A DNA stretch of 64,000 bases. Source: Paenibacillus sp. Soil787 (GTDB lineage: Bacteria; Bacillota; Bacilli; Paenibacillales; NBRC-103111). The notes beneath the pieces were generated by a model that had not been told where the DNA came from, ran no database searches, and worked only from the letters and a program-made list of their open reading frames with translations. A program made the translations under genes and the position numbers. Positions 9,435 through 18,819 of this stretch are shown one piece after another. How positions within the stretch are numbered: the first letter of the stretch is position 1; every line of letters begins with the position of its first letter. The stretch spans positions 68,747-132,746 of the forward strand of contig NZ_LMSP01000023.1 in NCBI RefSeq assembly GCF_001429545.1, given 5' to 3'.

Positions 9435-12329
9435 TTAATCCTCCCCAAGCTTAACGGCTTGATGAATCTTAATTCTGGACAGCATCGTGCCGAGCAGTAG
9501 TAGACCCATCCCTATCATCACAGTGACAATGACGTACAAATGCAGTTGATCATTCGGATCAAAGCTCACTTGAAAAGGCGGCACTTGACTGGAAGAATCG
9601 AAAGTTAATTGGAATAAAGGAACAAATAATCGGCTAGCCGTATTCCCCGTAATCATGCCAATTAGAACCGCTGCGCCAGAAGTTAATAGTTGCTCAGCAA
9701 CAAGCATTCCGATCAGTTGCGCAAAAGAAATACCCATCGCCCGAAGCACACCGAATTGTAAGATCCGTCCGGACAATGAAAGCACCCAATACAGGAGAAA
9801 CCCAATAAAGCTTATGCCAATAGCAATCAGAAAGCCAAGCGTCATAACGCCATTCACAGCCAGTTGGAAAGGATCATTCTTGGAGAGAACCAACATTTGC
9901 TTCGTATCTGTTAAACTTGAGAGCGGTATATGTTTAAGCTCTAGCTCCTCATACAAAGCTTGACTGGTCATATCCGGTTTCAGCTTTAGCCAAACATCAT
10001 ACGGCTCAACAGCCATATTATTTTGAATGAAGGAGAGATGCCCAATAACTAATTTCGGAGCATCCACTTTACTTTGCTTCGTTGAATCAGAGCTGCTCCC
10101 TGTTTTGGTTCCTGCGGTTAAGATCGGATTGGGGTTCCAGCTCGGCCAATAATCAATAATCCCATACACAACACAAGTTGCTCCCTCAACATCATTCCAT
10201 CCTAAATGCACCACATCGCCCACTTTGGCTCCAGTTTCCTCGGCAATCGACTTGGAAATCAGCACGGCCTTGGAATCGCCGGCCAATAGGTTTAAATACT
10301 CATAAAAGTGATGATCGAGCAAATGATCGCGGAGCCAGGCCGTTCGGCCAAATTCATCGGTATCAATGCCCATGAACGCTGTTTTTTTCGTTTCTTTGCC
10401 AAGCGCGAAATAGGCATCTTTCTTATAAAACACCCTAGCCGCTGATTCTACACCTGCCAGCTGTGTGAATGGCAAGAACGGAGGCTCCGTATATTGGACA
10501 CGCTTCTTAACAACGGGTTGACTAGCATTGGAACTTGCATCCCCCGGAAAGCCAGACGGCCCTGACTGTGGTGGCGGTGCATCATTGTCCCATTTGGTTT
10601 GCAGAACAATATCCGCCCCATTCTTATAACGGATCTTCTCTTCAATATTTTTGTTCATCGTCCTTGCTGCACTGGCACTAAATAACCCTGTCGCAAGTGT
10701 CATGATGATAAACAGCATAATAAATTGATATTGTGTGGTTGATCTGCCAACTTGGAGCAGTGTTGAATACAAATAAGGAGGCCACCATTTTCGGCCGATG
10801 AGATAGAATAGTTGAATGACCCACGGATATATCCGCAGTAGGAACAAGCCCATGGCGAATATGAATAATGCTGGAACTACGAAAAGAAGCGGATCTACTT
10901 TCATGTCCATTGAGTCCAGACCTAAGGCTACCAGATCATTCATCCGACGATTAAAGCTTTGTAGTAAATAGATAGAAACTGCCAATAAGACAACATCGAG
11001 AAACATTTTATGCACAAAAGAGAGCTTGTTCTTCCTTGCCATGGTTTGTTTATGGCTAACAATTGTAGCGCGAGTGGCGAGCACAGCGGGAATAAGAGTC
11101 ATACACACCGATGCGGATACGGCAATTAATGCGTATTGATAGACTTCTTTATTCAACTTGACTTCCATTGATGCTCGCTGGACAAACGTAAGAAATCCAT
11201 TCGAAGCACCCAATATTTTCGTCAATTGAAGGCCAATTAGAGGTCCAATGAGAAGTGCAACTCCCCCTAATAAAATACCTTCCAGCACATAACCTAGCAA
11301 AATCTGAGTCCGGCTTGCTCCTCTGCTGCGCAGTACGGCAATCTCTGTTTTCTGTCGTTCTGTAATCAAATTGGCGACCATGAATAAATAGAAGGCTAGT
11401 AAAATACTAACGGGCACATTAAGCGACCACAGCATAATTCTGAGCTTTTTCTCTTTCTCACCGTACATTTTCAAGGTGGTAATCGCTGGATTTTTGACCG
11501 TATACGTGTTGAAATGATTGCTCAAATAGCTGGTTATCCTTTCATGTGTGCTGATGTAGGCTTCAAGCCCTTCCACCTTCAATTGATGATAATCCAGTAT
11601 GTAATCCCAATAAGAAAATGAGTTGGGAAAAATTTTGTTTTTCGTAAAATCTTTCTCAAATAAGGCAAAGGGAATGAAAAATTTTGTACGCAAGTCGCTC
11701 ATATTATTCGTCCAATAAAGATCGGCATAATCTGAACGATCGATAACAGCAACCGGCTTTATTCGAATATTTTGTTTCAAATCTTTGTCAACTATCGTTA
11801 ATTCAGTGCCAAGTACGATTTTTAATTGCGTCAGCAGCTCAGGGAATACCCACGCTTCGTATACGCCATCCACAGGTTCCGTAGAAGGCATAACACCGTC
11901 AACAATGCGAATATGCTTTTCCAACTCCGACATCGCAGTCAATTCAGCTGAACGGTTCACTTTGGGGTCAACTTTACTTGGATCGCTAGGTGTAAGCTCG
12001 AAATTTAATGAGCTGCGCGATACCGTGGATAGGAGAATCGGCAAACCAAACTGTTGGCTTTGCTTTGCCATAATAGCATCCGCTTCGACTAATAATTGAT
12101 CACCACTTTCTCCCATTAAGTAGGCAGAATTAAAGGCATGCCCAGGATATTGCTGCGTGTTGGTTTGTAGAACTTCCAAATCTTTGATCAGCATGCGCTG
12201 TAAAATGGCGTGAGTATAAATGGGCATTGAGCTAGCAAGTGCGACCGAAATAATTAGCCCTGCCAATAAACTCAGCTCTAACCAGCGGTTTTTGACCATT
12301 TTACGGAGAATCATCAGAAATAAAGCCAT
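9435..12329 (-). CDS. Large FtsX/MacB-type ABC permease
   Basis: This is the membrane subunit of the efflux or lipoprotein-type ABC system. The 964-residue protein has an N-terminal membrane segment (about 17-37), a large extracytoplasmic domain (40-290), and a first FtsX core with several helices (about 300-460). A second membrane stretch follows (460-560), then a second extracytoplasmic domain (565-835) that includes a Pro/Gly/Ser-rich patch. The final FtsX core (840-960) contains FGVLRAMGISFAQLIGMLVAEQ. This is the duplicated permease architecture. GGGAGG lies 6 nt before the ATG. It sits between the membrane-fusion lipoprotein and an ATPase. The transported substrate is unknown. Confidence 0.88.
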   Translation of the reverse strand: MALFLMILRKMVKNRWLELSLLAGLIISVALASSMPIYTHAILQRMLIKDLEVLQTNTQQYPGHAFNSAYLMGESGDQLLVEADAIMAKQSQQFGLPILLSTVSRSSLNFELTPSDPSKVDPKVNRSAELTAMSELEKHIRIVDGVMPSTEPVDGVYEAWVFPELLTQLKIVLGTELTIVDKDLKQNIRIKPVAVIDRSDYADLYWTNNMSDLRTKFFIPFALFEKDFTKNKIFPNSFSYWDYILDYHQLKVEGLEAYISTHERITSYLSNHFNTYTVKNPAITTLKMYGEKEKKLRIMLWSLNVPVSILLAFYLFMVANLITERQKTEIAVLRSRGASRTQILLGYVLEGILLGGVALLIGPLIGLQLTKILGASNGFLTFVQRASMEVKLNKEVYQYALIAVSASVCMTLIPAVLATRATIVSHKQTMARKNKLSFVHKMFLDVVLLAVSIYLLQSFNRRMNDLVALGLDSMDMKVDPLLFVVPALFIFAMGLFLLRIYPWVIQLFYLIGRKWWPPYLYSTLLQVGRSTTQYQFIMLFIIMTLATGLFSASAARTMNKNIEEKIRYKNGADIVLQTKWDNDAPPPQSGPSGFPGDASSNASQPVVKKRVQYTEPPFLPFTQLAGVESAARVFYKKDAYFALGKETKKTAFMGIDTDEFGRTAWLRDHLLDHHFYEYLNLLAGDSKAVLISKSIAEETGAKVGDVVHLGWNDVEGATCVVYGIIDYWPSWNPNPILTAGTKTGSSSDSTKQSKVDAPKLVIGHLSFIQNNMAVEPYDVWLKLKPDMTSQALYEELELKHIPLSSLTDTKQMLVLSKNDPFQLAVNGVMTLGFLIAIGISFIGFLLYWVLSLSGRILQFGVLRAMGISFAQLIGMLVAEQLLTSGAAVLIGMITGNTASRLFVPLFQLTFDSSSQVPPFQVSFDPNDQLHLYVIVTVMIGMGLLLLGTMLSRIKIHQAVKLGED

Positions 12330-12349
12330 TGCTTTCCTCCCAAAGAATG

Positions 12350-13384
12350 CTAGTTATTTAAAATAACATTCTGACCTTCCTTTAGTCCGGTTCGGATTTC
12401 CACTTCTGTCGGTGTTACAAGCCCTTTCTCAACATCGACTTCCTTCCGACTTTCACCAATCAACACTTGAACGTAATCCCTGCCTAGATAACTCCGGAGA
12501 CCTGTTCTCGGTATGACAATGACATTTTCTCTTTTCTCAACGACGATTGTTATGTCTGCAGATGTACCGATAACTGCTCCTTCAGTTCCATCAGGAACCC
12601 CAACGATAATCGTTTTAGCATTTCTTTCGGCTTGCGCTTTGTTGTCTGTTGCTGGTGCACTTGAGGGCGTTCTCAGCACTTTGCCTTGTATCTTATTTCC
12701 AGAGGAACCAATCTTAACTTCAACATCCATGCCAACTTCAATACCGGAAAGAGAACCAGTATCTGAAGATTCATAAGATAGCTGCAGCTTTGTAGGATCA
12801 GCGAGGACTACAAGTGTACTGAAGGCATCCACGACAGTTCCCTGCTGTGCATCGGTTAAGTAAGTTATCACTCCCTCAGAATCGGCCGCCAGCCTCGTCT
12901 TGTCCAGCTGATCTTGGAGGGATGCCAATTGAAGCTGCGCGGCTTCAACATCTATCGCCTTTAAACGATTGGCTAGCACTTGATCAGGGTCAACCTGCCT
13001 CATTTGTACACTTGCAATCTGGGCTTTCTCCAAATTCAGTTTTTGAAGCGCAATAAGAGTTTCTAAATCGCCTTTTTCCAGTTCAGCAAGCACATCCCCC
13101 GGCTTAACAGCATCGCCTAGTTTAACGCGCAGTCCAGCTAACCGATGCCCCGACTCTTTAAAATAATAGTTGGTCGTTTTACTAGACTTAAACGTCCCAA
13201 CAACGCTGACTTTCTTCGTTATCGTGCCTTTCTTCACTTCATAAAGGTCGAAATTTTCTTTCACGGGTTTGACTAATGGCGGTTTAAGCGCTTCCTCTTC
13301 TTTGGGGAGCAGCGAGCACCCTGCTAGTAAAAGCACAGCACTTGTTATTAGAACGAGTTGAGAAGCGAATCTATTAACCTTCAT
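12350..13384 (-). CDS. HlyD/MacA-type membrane fusion lipoprotein
   Basis: This adaptor protein links the ABC permease to the outside. After a lipoprotein signal (LLAGC, Cys23) come the lipoyl/barrel-sandwich halves (about 60-110 and 165-200), split by a short helical hairpin rich in Leu and Gln. A beta-barrel and a membrane-proximal domain ending NVILNN follow. The frame is open upstream to 13411. The ATG at 13384 gives a canonical signal peptide, and a TTG at 13390 has better spacing (9 nt) from GGAGG, so the start is uncertain by two codons. The gene overlaps the upstream ATPase gene by 11 bp. Confidence 0.87.
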   Translation of the reverse strand: MKVNRFASQLVLITSAVLLLAGCSLLPKEEEALKPPLVKPVKENFDLYEVKKGTITKKVSVVGTFKSSKTTNYYFKESGHRLAGLRVKLGDAVKPGDVLAELEKGDLETLIALQKLNLEKAQIASVQMRQVDPDQVLANRLKAIDVEAAQLQLASLQDQLDKTRLAADSEGVITYLTDAQQGTVVDAFSTLVVLADPTKLQLSYESSDTGSLSGIEVGMDVEVKIGSSGNKIQGKVLRTPSSAPATDNKAQAERNAKTIIVGVPDGTEGAVIGTSADITIVVEKRENVIVIPRTGLRSYLGRDYVQVLIGESRKEVDVEKGLVTPTEVEIRTGLKEGQNVILNN

Positions 13385-14069
13385 CGACAATGGTACCATC
13401 CTCCAATGCATACACTTTATCTACAATTTCCATAATCGCGAGATCATGCGTGGTCAAAATAATTGTCATTCCTTCCTGCACCAAATCTTTGAACAGTTTA
13501 AGCACCTGGAGACCCATTCTGCTATCTAACTCAGCTGTAGGCTCATCTGCCAAAATCAACTTCGGCTTGTGCGCAATAGCCCTGGCAATCGCAACCCTCT
13601 GTTGTTCTCCGCCGGAAAGTTCGTAGGGACGATGCTTCATTCTCGGCTTCAATCCAACAAAATCTAACGCCTCTTCTGCCAAACTCTTGTATTGATTGGG
13701 GTGAATACCCGAAATGCGCAATCCAAACTCTACATTCTCGTAGGCCGACATATAAGGCACCAAGGCAAAAGATTGAAAAATAAGACCGATCTGCTTCCGT
13801 CTGACTTCATTGCGCTTGGACTCGGATAAACGGCTAATCTCCATGCCTTCTAAATAAACAGCACCCTCCGACGGATGGTCGAGTGCCCCTAAAATATTGA
13901 GCAGCGTTGTTTTACCGGATCCGGATCTCCCGCGCAAAGCGACTAATCTGCCTCTGGGAATAGATAAATGAGCTCCCCGCAAAGCGTGAACGGCTCCCGA
14001 TCCTTTCCCAAAAACACGCGTAACGCCAATTGCTTGCACCATGGGCACTTGATCTTCATACGTTTTCAA
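13374..14069 (-). CDS. ABC transporter ATPase (LolD/MacB type)
   Basis: This is the first gene of the efflux operon. The 231-residue protein has Walker A RGRSGSGKT, signature ELSGGEQQRVAIA, Walker B LILADEPTAELD and H-loop TTHD. The frame is open 36 codons upstream, but AGAGGTG lies 6 nt before the TTG of LKTYEDQVP and the resulting length is normal for the family. The operon therefore encodes two ATPases, here and at 8548-9432, for one large permease. They may pair as a heterodimer on the duplicated permease; that is inference. Confidence 0.9.
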   Translation of the reverse strand: MKTYEDQVPMVQAIGVTRVFGKGSGAVHALRGAHLSIPRGRLVALRGRSGSGKTTLLNILGALDHPSEGAVYLEGMEISRLSESKRNEVRRKQIGLIFQSFALVPYMSAYENVEFGLRISGIHPNQYKSLAEEALDFVGLKPRMKHRPYELSGGEQQRVAIARAIAHKPKLILADEPTAELDSRMGLQVLKLFKDLVQEGMTIILTTHDLAIMEIVDKVYALEDGTIVDEG

Positions 14070-14133
14070 AGTTAGCACCTCTTTTAAAATTGGAATCGAA
14101 ATGACCAAGCGCAAATAGAGAAGTACACTTATT

Positions 14134-14147
14134 TGGAAGCGCTTAAA
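14134..14147 (-). promoter_or_regulatory. cre-like box upstream of the efflux operon
   Basis: On the minus strand TTTAAGCGCTTCCA matches the CcpA operator consensus TGWAARCGNTWNCW at 13 of 14 positions. It lies 65 bp upstream of the first operon gene. Confidence 0.4.
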
Positions 14148-14269
14148 TAAATGAGTAGTTGATATGGAATAAATCAACTTTATTCTCCATATAAGATAGT
14201 TACTTTCATTATAAATCTATCTTTTGCCAAAAAGATACAAATAAAAAACTAGTTCCCTCGCCTCCGCTG

Positions 14270-14302
14270 GGCTTCTACGTTCCGCTAAAATCTGGTGATG
14301 CC
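14270..14302 (-). repeat. Dispersed 33-bp intergenic repeat, copy 1
   Basis: The complement of this stretch matches 41436-41468 with one mismatch in 33 bp, including the core AGATTTTAGCGGAACGTAG. It lies in a 700-bp non-coding region between two operons. Confidence 0.75.
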
Positions 14303-14480
14303 GGTTGCGTGTATAAGGAGCGGCTGGGAAGCTCACAGATCGGCATCTATCATAATTTCCAAAACAATAAGAAAAACCTCAGGCCGTGCCTTTGGTCTTT
14401 CGTATAAACCCCTTCTTTTGTGCATAAGGAGAAATGGACGTTGGGTATAAAGGAGGAACTATTATTCAAAGCCACAATAA

Positions 14481-14656
14481 CTGCGAAAATGCAGGTATTT
14501 TACTAAAATCAATTTCAGATTGGAAAAGCCTGCCAATATGCAGGAATTTTCAGCTTTTCCATTCTGAAATTTAAAAAAGGCTGAAAAAGCCTGCACAATT
14601 GCAGAAATTGACGAGATATGTGCTATTTAAAGAAAAAAGCATGTACATTTGCATGG
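14481..14656. repeat. Short CCTGC...GCAGG palindromes with a long hairpin
   Basis: Four related short palindromes occur at 14481, 14529, 14590 and 14639, about 48-61 bp apart. The second lies inside a long hairpin: arms AATTTCAGATTGGAAAAGC (14511-14529) and its complement (14553-14571) pair with one mismatch in 19. The rest of 14070-14480 shows only the cre-like box and the 33-bp repeat; a 46-codon ORF at 14434 is judged spurious. Confidence 0.6.
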
Positions 14657-14718
14657 TTTCTCCCAAAACCTCAGACACACCAACTCTCGCTTACTTGTTG
14701 GCTTCTTTCCAATACAAT

Positions 14719-14745
14719 AAAAAAGAGGATCAACATGTGATCCTC
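14719..14745 (-). terminator. Terminator of the amino acid ABC operon
   Basis: On the minus strand GAGGATCA and TGATCCTC form a stem around CATGT and are followed by TTTTTTATT, 30 bp after the ATPase stop codon. Confidence 0.85.
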
Positions 14746-14775
14746 CCTACTTACTTCTATGCTTTTCAAATAGTG

Positions 14776-15507
14776 CTAGAGCACTTTAGACAAAAATGAT
14801 TTCGTACGTTCCTGCTTGGCATTTTCGAAGATTTGCTCGGGCTTGCCTATTTCGACAATAACGCCTTGTTCCATAAACATAACGCGGTCGCCGACCTCGC
14901 GAGCGAAGCCCATTTCATGCGTGACGACAACCATCGTCATCCCTTCTTTGGCCAGCTGCTTCATGACAGCAAGCACTTCCCCGACCATTTCAGGATCAAG
15001 AGCCGATGTAGGCTCATCGAACAGCATAATCTTCGGCTCCATAGCGAGCGCTCTTGCAATAGCCACACGCTGTGCCTGACCGCCAGAAAGCGAGTCTGGA
15101 AGAGCATTGGCTTTATCCGCCAGCCCAACTTTATCAAGAAGCTCCAGCGCTTTCTTACGCGCTTTCTCTTCCGGCCATTTTCTCACTTGAAGAGGCGCTA
15201 GCATGATATTATCAATGACCTTCATATGCGGGAACAAATGAAACCGCTGGAAGACCATACCGAGTTCCATACGGATCTCATTGATCTTGTTCATCGGATC
15301 CATAATCGATTTACCTTCAATCAAGATACTGCCGCTATCCGGCTGTTCTAACAGGTTCAAACAACGCAGAAATGTCGATTTCCCTGATCCGGAAGGTCCT
15401 ATCACAACAAGAACCTCTTGGTTCTGAATATCTGCACTAATATCCCGCAGGACGACATTGTCCCCGAATGATTTTTTAAGATTTCTAACTTCGATCATAG
15501 CCGTCAT
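14776..15507 (-). CDS. Polar amino acid ABC transporter ATPase
   Basis: GlnQ/ArtM-type ATPase that energises uptake of a polar amino acid. It is 243 residues, the normal length. It has Walker [10 protein letters not shown], signature [13 protein letters not shown], Walker [15 protein letters not shown] and H-loop VTHEMGF, all typical of the PAAT subfamily. It lies 4 bp after the permease gene and ends before a strong terminator, so it is the last gene of a binding protein-permease-ATPase operon. The substrate (glutamine, arginine or cystine) cannot be assigned with confidence. Confidence 0.92.
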   Translation of the reverse strand: MTAMIEVRNLKKSFGDNVVLRDISADIQNQEVLVVIGPSGSGKSTFLRCLNLLEQPDSGSILIEGKSIMDPMNKINEIRMELGMVFQRFHLFPHMKVIDNIMLAPLQVRKWPEEKARKKALELLDKVGLADKANALPDSLSGGQAQRVAIARALAMEPKIMLFDEPTSALDPEMVGEVLAVMKQLAKEGMTMVVVTHEMGFAREVGDRVMFMEQGVIVEIGKPEQIFENAKQERTKSFLSKVL

Positions 15508-15511
15508 ATCT

Positions 15512-16159
15512 CTACACTTTCCTTTCTAGATAAGCAAGCAACTTGCTTAAAGAGTAAGTGAGAATGAAATAAATAAGAGCAGCTGTCAAATAAGGTTCCC
15601 ACACTTTAAAATATTGACTGCGCATCGCATTGGACCAATACATCAATTCTGGTGCAGCAATAACTGCAAATAGGGAAGAGTCTTTAATCAGCACGATAAA
15701 CTCATTCCCAAATGGAGGAATCATTCGTTTAATCGCCTGAGGCAAAATAACCGATTTCATGGTTTGGTAATGGGTCAATCCTAGCGAATGCGCGGCTTCT
15801 GTTTGGCCTTTATCGATGGATTGAATACCAGCTCTAAAAATCTCGGCCATGTAGCCTGCTGAATTCAGGGATAAAGCAACGATAGAAGCGATGATCGCAT
15901 TCGTGGTTCCTATGAATAATGGAACGATTCCAAAGTGGACGAGTAATATTTGAACAAGCAGCGGTGTGCCGCGGAAGAAGTTTACATAAATACTAGTTGG
16001 CCATCTTAGATAGCCACGATGAGACATTTTACCCAACCCAACTGCCAACCCTAAAACCGAACCAAAAAGGATGGATAGAATGGATATGCCAATGGTCCAA
16101 AGCGTACCCTTCAGTAATAAAGGTATATATTCAATAATGATGTCAAAACGAAAATCCAT
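15512..16159 (-). CDS. Polar amino acid ABC transporter permease
   Basis: This is the single membrane subunit, presumably a homodimer. The 215-residue protein has about five membrane helices. It shows the HisMQ-type features [14 protein letters not shown], the EAA loop [20 protein letters not shown], and [29 protein letters not shown] lies 6 nt before the ATG. A hairpin at 16203-16232 separates it from the binding-protein gene upstream. Confidence 0.93.
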   Translation of the reverse strand: MDFRFDIIIEYIPLLLKGTLWTIGISILSILFGSVLGLAVGLGKMSHRGYLRWPTSIYVNFFRGTPLLVQILLVHFGIVPLFIGTTNAIIASIVALSLNSAGYMAEIFRAGIQSIDKGQTEAAHSLGLTHYQTMKSVILPQAIKRMIPPFGNEFIVLIKDSSLFAVIAAPELMYWSNAMRSQYFKVWEPYLTAALIYFILTYSLSKLLAYLERKV

Positions 16160-16202
16160 TCCACACTTCCTTTCTTAACTTATTTTGCCTTTACAGAACA
16201 AA

Positions 16203-16232
16203 AGCATGCGTAAGGTTGAAGTCACGCATGCT
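16203..16232 (-). terminator. Intercistronic hairpin after the binding-protein gene
   Basis: AGCATGCGT and ACGCATGCT form a perfect 9-bp stem followed on the minus strand by TTTGTTC. It probably acts as a partial terminator or RNA stabiliser that gives excess binding protein. Confidence 0.65.
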
Positions 16233-16241
16233 GTTGACCTA

Positions 16242-17033
16242 TTATTTTTGTTCAAGTAATTTCTTTGTATCAGGCTCTTGACCGAACCATTTTTTGTACA
16301 CTTTTGCATAAGCACCGTTCTCAATAACTTTCTTGATCGCCGGGTCTAGCTTCGCTTTAAGCTCGCTGCCTTTTGGAAGCAGAATACCGTAGTACTCGGA
16401 CTCAAAGTTTTTCGGGTCAGTAATCGTAGTGAATTTCTTATTCGGATTATTTTTCACATATTCACGAACAATAGCAATATCAGCAACAACCGCGTCAACA
16501 CCGTTATTCTCAAGCTCCATCAAAGCTAATGTGTTATTATCCAAACGTTTCAAGGATGGGTTCTTCTCACCCATAATCTTGCTCATCAGCGTATCTGCCG
16601 TTGTAGAAATTTGAACAGCTACCTTCTTGTCTTTCAAGTCTGCTGCGCTTTTGATCGGGCTGCCTTCTTTGACAAGAATCATGTTCGTAGATTCGAAGTA
16701 AGGGTTGGAGTAATCGTAAGTTTGTTTACGCTCATCTGTAATTGAAACACTGGAAATTCCTGCTTGAAACTCTTTACCTTGCTTCACACTTGTTAACATA
16801 GTATCCCAGCCTGTGTTCGTGACCTCGTAAGAAAGACCAGCTTCCTTCATCACTTCAGCAAGAAAATCAATATCAAAGCCTGTCATCTTATCTTTATCCA
16901 TATACTCCATAGGTGCATAGGCAGCATCAGTAGCAAATTTGTACTTCGTGCCACCAGTTCCCTTAGAACCACAACCTGCTAGAGCAACAACTAAAACTAC
17001 AGTTAGTAAAAAAAACATTAATTTTTTCAACAT
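16242..17033 (-). CDS. Polar amino acid ABC substrate-binding lipoprotein
   Basis: The 263-residue protein has a lipoprotein signal (LAGC, Cys21) and a type II periplasmic-binding fold of the GlnH/ArtP class. Visible features are YKFATDAAYAPMEY, GFDIDFLAEVMKEAGL, the SSVSITDERKQTYDYSNPYF ligand region and VQISTTADTLM. It is lipid-anchored outside the membrane. GGGGG lies 4-5 nt before the ATG. It leads the operon with the permease and ATPase genes following. Confidence 0.92.
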   Translation of the reverse strand: MLKKLMFFLLTVVLVVALAGCGSKGTGGTKYKFATDAAYAPMEYMDKDKMTGFDIDFLAEVMKEAGLSYEVTNTGWDTMLTSVKQGKEFQAGISSVSITDERKQTYDYSNPYFESTNMILVKEGSPIKSAADLKDKKVAVQISTTADTLMSKIMGEKNPSLKRLDNNTLALMELENNGVDAVVADIAIVREYVKNNPNKKFTTITDPKNFESEYYGILLPKGSELKAKLDPAIKKVIENGAYAKVYKKWFGQEPDTKKLLEQK

Positions 17034-17205
17034 TATTCCCCCGTTCTATGTAATGGACGAATCATATTTTAACACTTGGTCAATAAAATAACAACGCCTT
17101 TGTTGAGAAAATTCGCTAGAAATATATTGAAAATGGCTATTTTTTCACTTTTTTAGGTATATGCACAAAGGTAAGGACGCTGGTTGGTCATCATGCTCAA
17201 ATAAA

Positions 17206-17240
17206 TAAAAACGCCGAGATCCTAAGATCCCAAGCGTTCT
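17206..17240 (-). terminator. Terminator of the yunC-like gene
   Basis: On the minus strand an AACGC/GCGTT stem with inner GATC pairing is followed by TTTTTATTTATTT. Confidence 0.7.
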
Positions 17241-17262
17241 AATTTTATCATTCAAAAAACCT

Positions 17263-17565
17263 TTACATCATTTTCAAAATAGCTTCCCTTCCCGTCATCC
17301 CAGCTACAATGCCCAAATCTTCTGCGGTGTGTGTCACCGATTCAAGCGGCGCTTCCAGAAGTTCTTCAATCGTCCGAACCCCCGTTGCCCGTGCAGCTAC
17401 AATATTCCTATCCCTCAAGCGTTCATTGAGCAGCGCAACATCGAGAGCGCCACACATAATGTAACCTTTATCCGTAGTCACAACCAGCAGTGTTGTTTTC
17501 GGCAGTTTCACTTCTATAGCTATTGCTGTATGTCCTTCAAGGAGAATGGGTTCTACGCGCATCAT
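17263..17565 (-). CDS. DUF1805 family protein (YunC-like)
   Basis: A 100-residue protein of the DUF1805 family, recognisable from GHTAIAIEVKLPKTTLLVVTT, KGYIMCGALDVALLNERL and the C-terminal GMTGREAILKMM. The fold of B. subtilis YunC is known but its function is not. A frame from a GTG at 17574 exists, but its spacing to GAGGAG is only 2 nt, whereas the ATG at 17565 has 11 nt and gives the usual N-terminus. It is monocistronic with its own terminator. Confidence 0.85.
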   Translation of the reverse strand: MMRVEPILLEGHTAIAIEVKLPKTTLLVVTTDKGYIMCGALDVALLNERLRDRNIVAARATGVRTIEELLEAPLESVTHTAEDLGIVAGMTGREAILKMM

Positions 17566-17715
17566 GCTCTGCACAGCTCCTCTTCGCAGTCTTACGGTAG
17601 TATATGCGAGGTCGGCTAGTACGGTGTAAGAAAGGTTTGAAAAATATCAGGTGAATTTCCAGATTCATGTAAATAGCATGTTGTCATTGAGCGTCCGTGA
17701 AATGGATTTTTTTCA

Positions 17716-18225
17716 TTAACCCTGTAAAAGTTTTTTAATCTCAGATAGTTCTTCTTTCACATCTTTTCTAAACTCAGCAAAATCTGCCTCAAGCCTATGT
17801 AAATGTCCTTGCATATCAACAATTTCTTGTTCAGCTTTGTAGTTAATCGCAAAATCAATAATAGCCTCTTGTTTGTCTCTTGCTGACTGTCTATTCTGAC
17901 TCATCATGATAATTGGAGCTTGGAATCCAGCAAGGAAAGACAATAAAAGATTTAACAAAATAAAAGGCGGTTCATCAAAATGAATAACCTTTGTAATCGC
18001 CAGAGAGTTTAAGATAACCCACATAGCCAAAAACACCATGAAAATGTTAATGAACTTCCAACTTCCGACAAAACTTGCAACATTATCTGCGAGTCTATCT
18101 GACCATTTTGTTGATTTTACGTAATCCTCGTCTAAATGTTCATGTATATTGCTTTGAAAATTATCAACCAATCGTTGAATTCTACCTGCATACTCTTTTA
18201 TATCTTTTGTGTTTTCATTTTCCAT
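17716..18225 (-). CDS. DUF1003 membrane protein
   Basis: The 169-residue protein has two central membrane helices (about 58-80 and 88-112) flanked by a soluble N-terminus and a C-terminal coiled coil (about 130-169). The DUF1003 signature is clear: FVGSWKFINIFM, FDEPPFILLNLLLSFLAGFQ and APIIMMSQNRQSARDK, followed by KAEQEI. Its function is unknown; members are cytoplasmic-membrane proteins. The ATG at 18225 is preferred over a GTG three codons earlier because of spacing to AAAGG. Confidence 0.85.
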   Translation of the reverse strand: MENENTKDIKEYAGRIQRLVDNFQSNIHEHLDEDYVKSTKWSDRLADNVASFVGSWKFINIFMVFLAMWVILNSLAITKVIHFDEPPFILLNLLLSFLAGFQAPIIMMSQNRQSARDKQEAIIDFAINYKAEQEIVDMQGHLHRLEADFAEFRKDVKEELSEIKKLLQG

Positions 18226-18577
18226 TGTTATCACTGCCTTTATTTGTAGTTGAAATGGATTTTTTATTTGTATTGTTCGTTTAATTTTTCAATAAACACT
18301 TTATGATATATCCCATTTCACTCATTATACTATGACCTATGCAATTTGATCCATTTCCTGCTAAGACGGCCGTAATTAACGATAATATAAGATCATATAC
18401 CTGTAATTGACTAGTTGCTAAGACGTTGATCATATCATCTGGAATTCTCCAGTTAATTCCGAGAAGTATATTCTTCGAAATAACAAAAAAGGTTGTTACT
18501 GCGGTAGGTTTTCCATCAAAAAAGTGCTTTAATGGAAAGAGCCAGATCCGGTGGCAAATTTTCCGTTTAAATTATGT

Positions 18578-18652
18578 TTAACGGACACCAAAGACCTTAT
18601 TTGCTGATTAACCACTGTTTCTCGGTTCTTACGGACACAGTGGACCTTATTT
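18578..18652. repeat. Two-unit 50-bp-period palindromic repeat
   Basis: Units at 18578 and 18628 share (T)TA(A)CGGACAC...GACCTTATTT and are exactly 50 bp apart. Related units with the same period occur at 41931-42115. The rest of 18226-18819 shows only a TTCCAT/ATGGAA hairpin near 18511, the hairpin at 18684 and no convincing gene. Confidence 0.55.
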
Positions 18653-18683
18653 CAAACTCATGATTATACATTAAAATCAACAC

Positions 18684-18713
18684 AAAAAAGCTACCCTTTT
18701 GGAATAGCTTTTC
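18684..18713. terminator. Terminator-like hairpin without an obvious gene
   Basis: AAAAGCTA and TAGCTTTT arms enclose about 10 nt with T-rich flanks. No gene ends nearby, so it may mark an unrecognised transcript or a lost gene. Confidence 0.4.
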
Positions 18714-18819
18714 TTATTCAAATTGCCATCAATACGATATGAGCAGTGTCACTTCTATTTAGGTATGATATCATGATATAGTAAATGCAAGAGCATTATC
18801 TGGGCTGCAAGGAGGCTAT

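Noticed and set aside
14434-14574. 46-codon ORF with AAGGAG nearby
   Set aside because: The spacing is only 2 nt and the ORF is made of the local palindromic repeats.
14434-14800. Riboswitch or leader RNA for the amino acid ABC operon
   Set aside because: The region lies downstream of that operon, and its structure is explained by repeats and a terminator.
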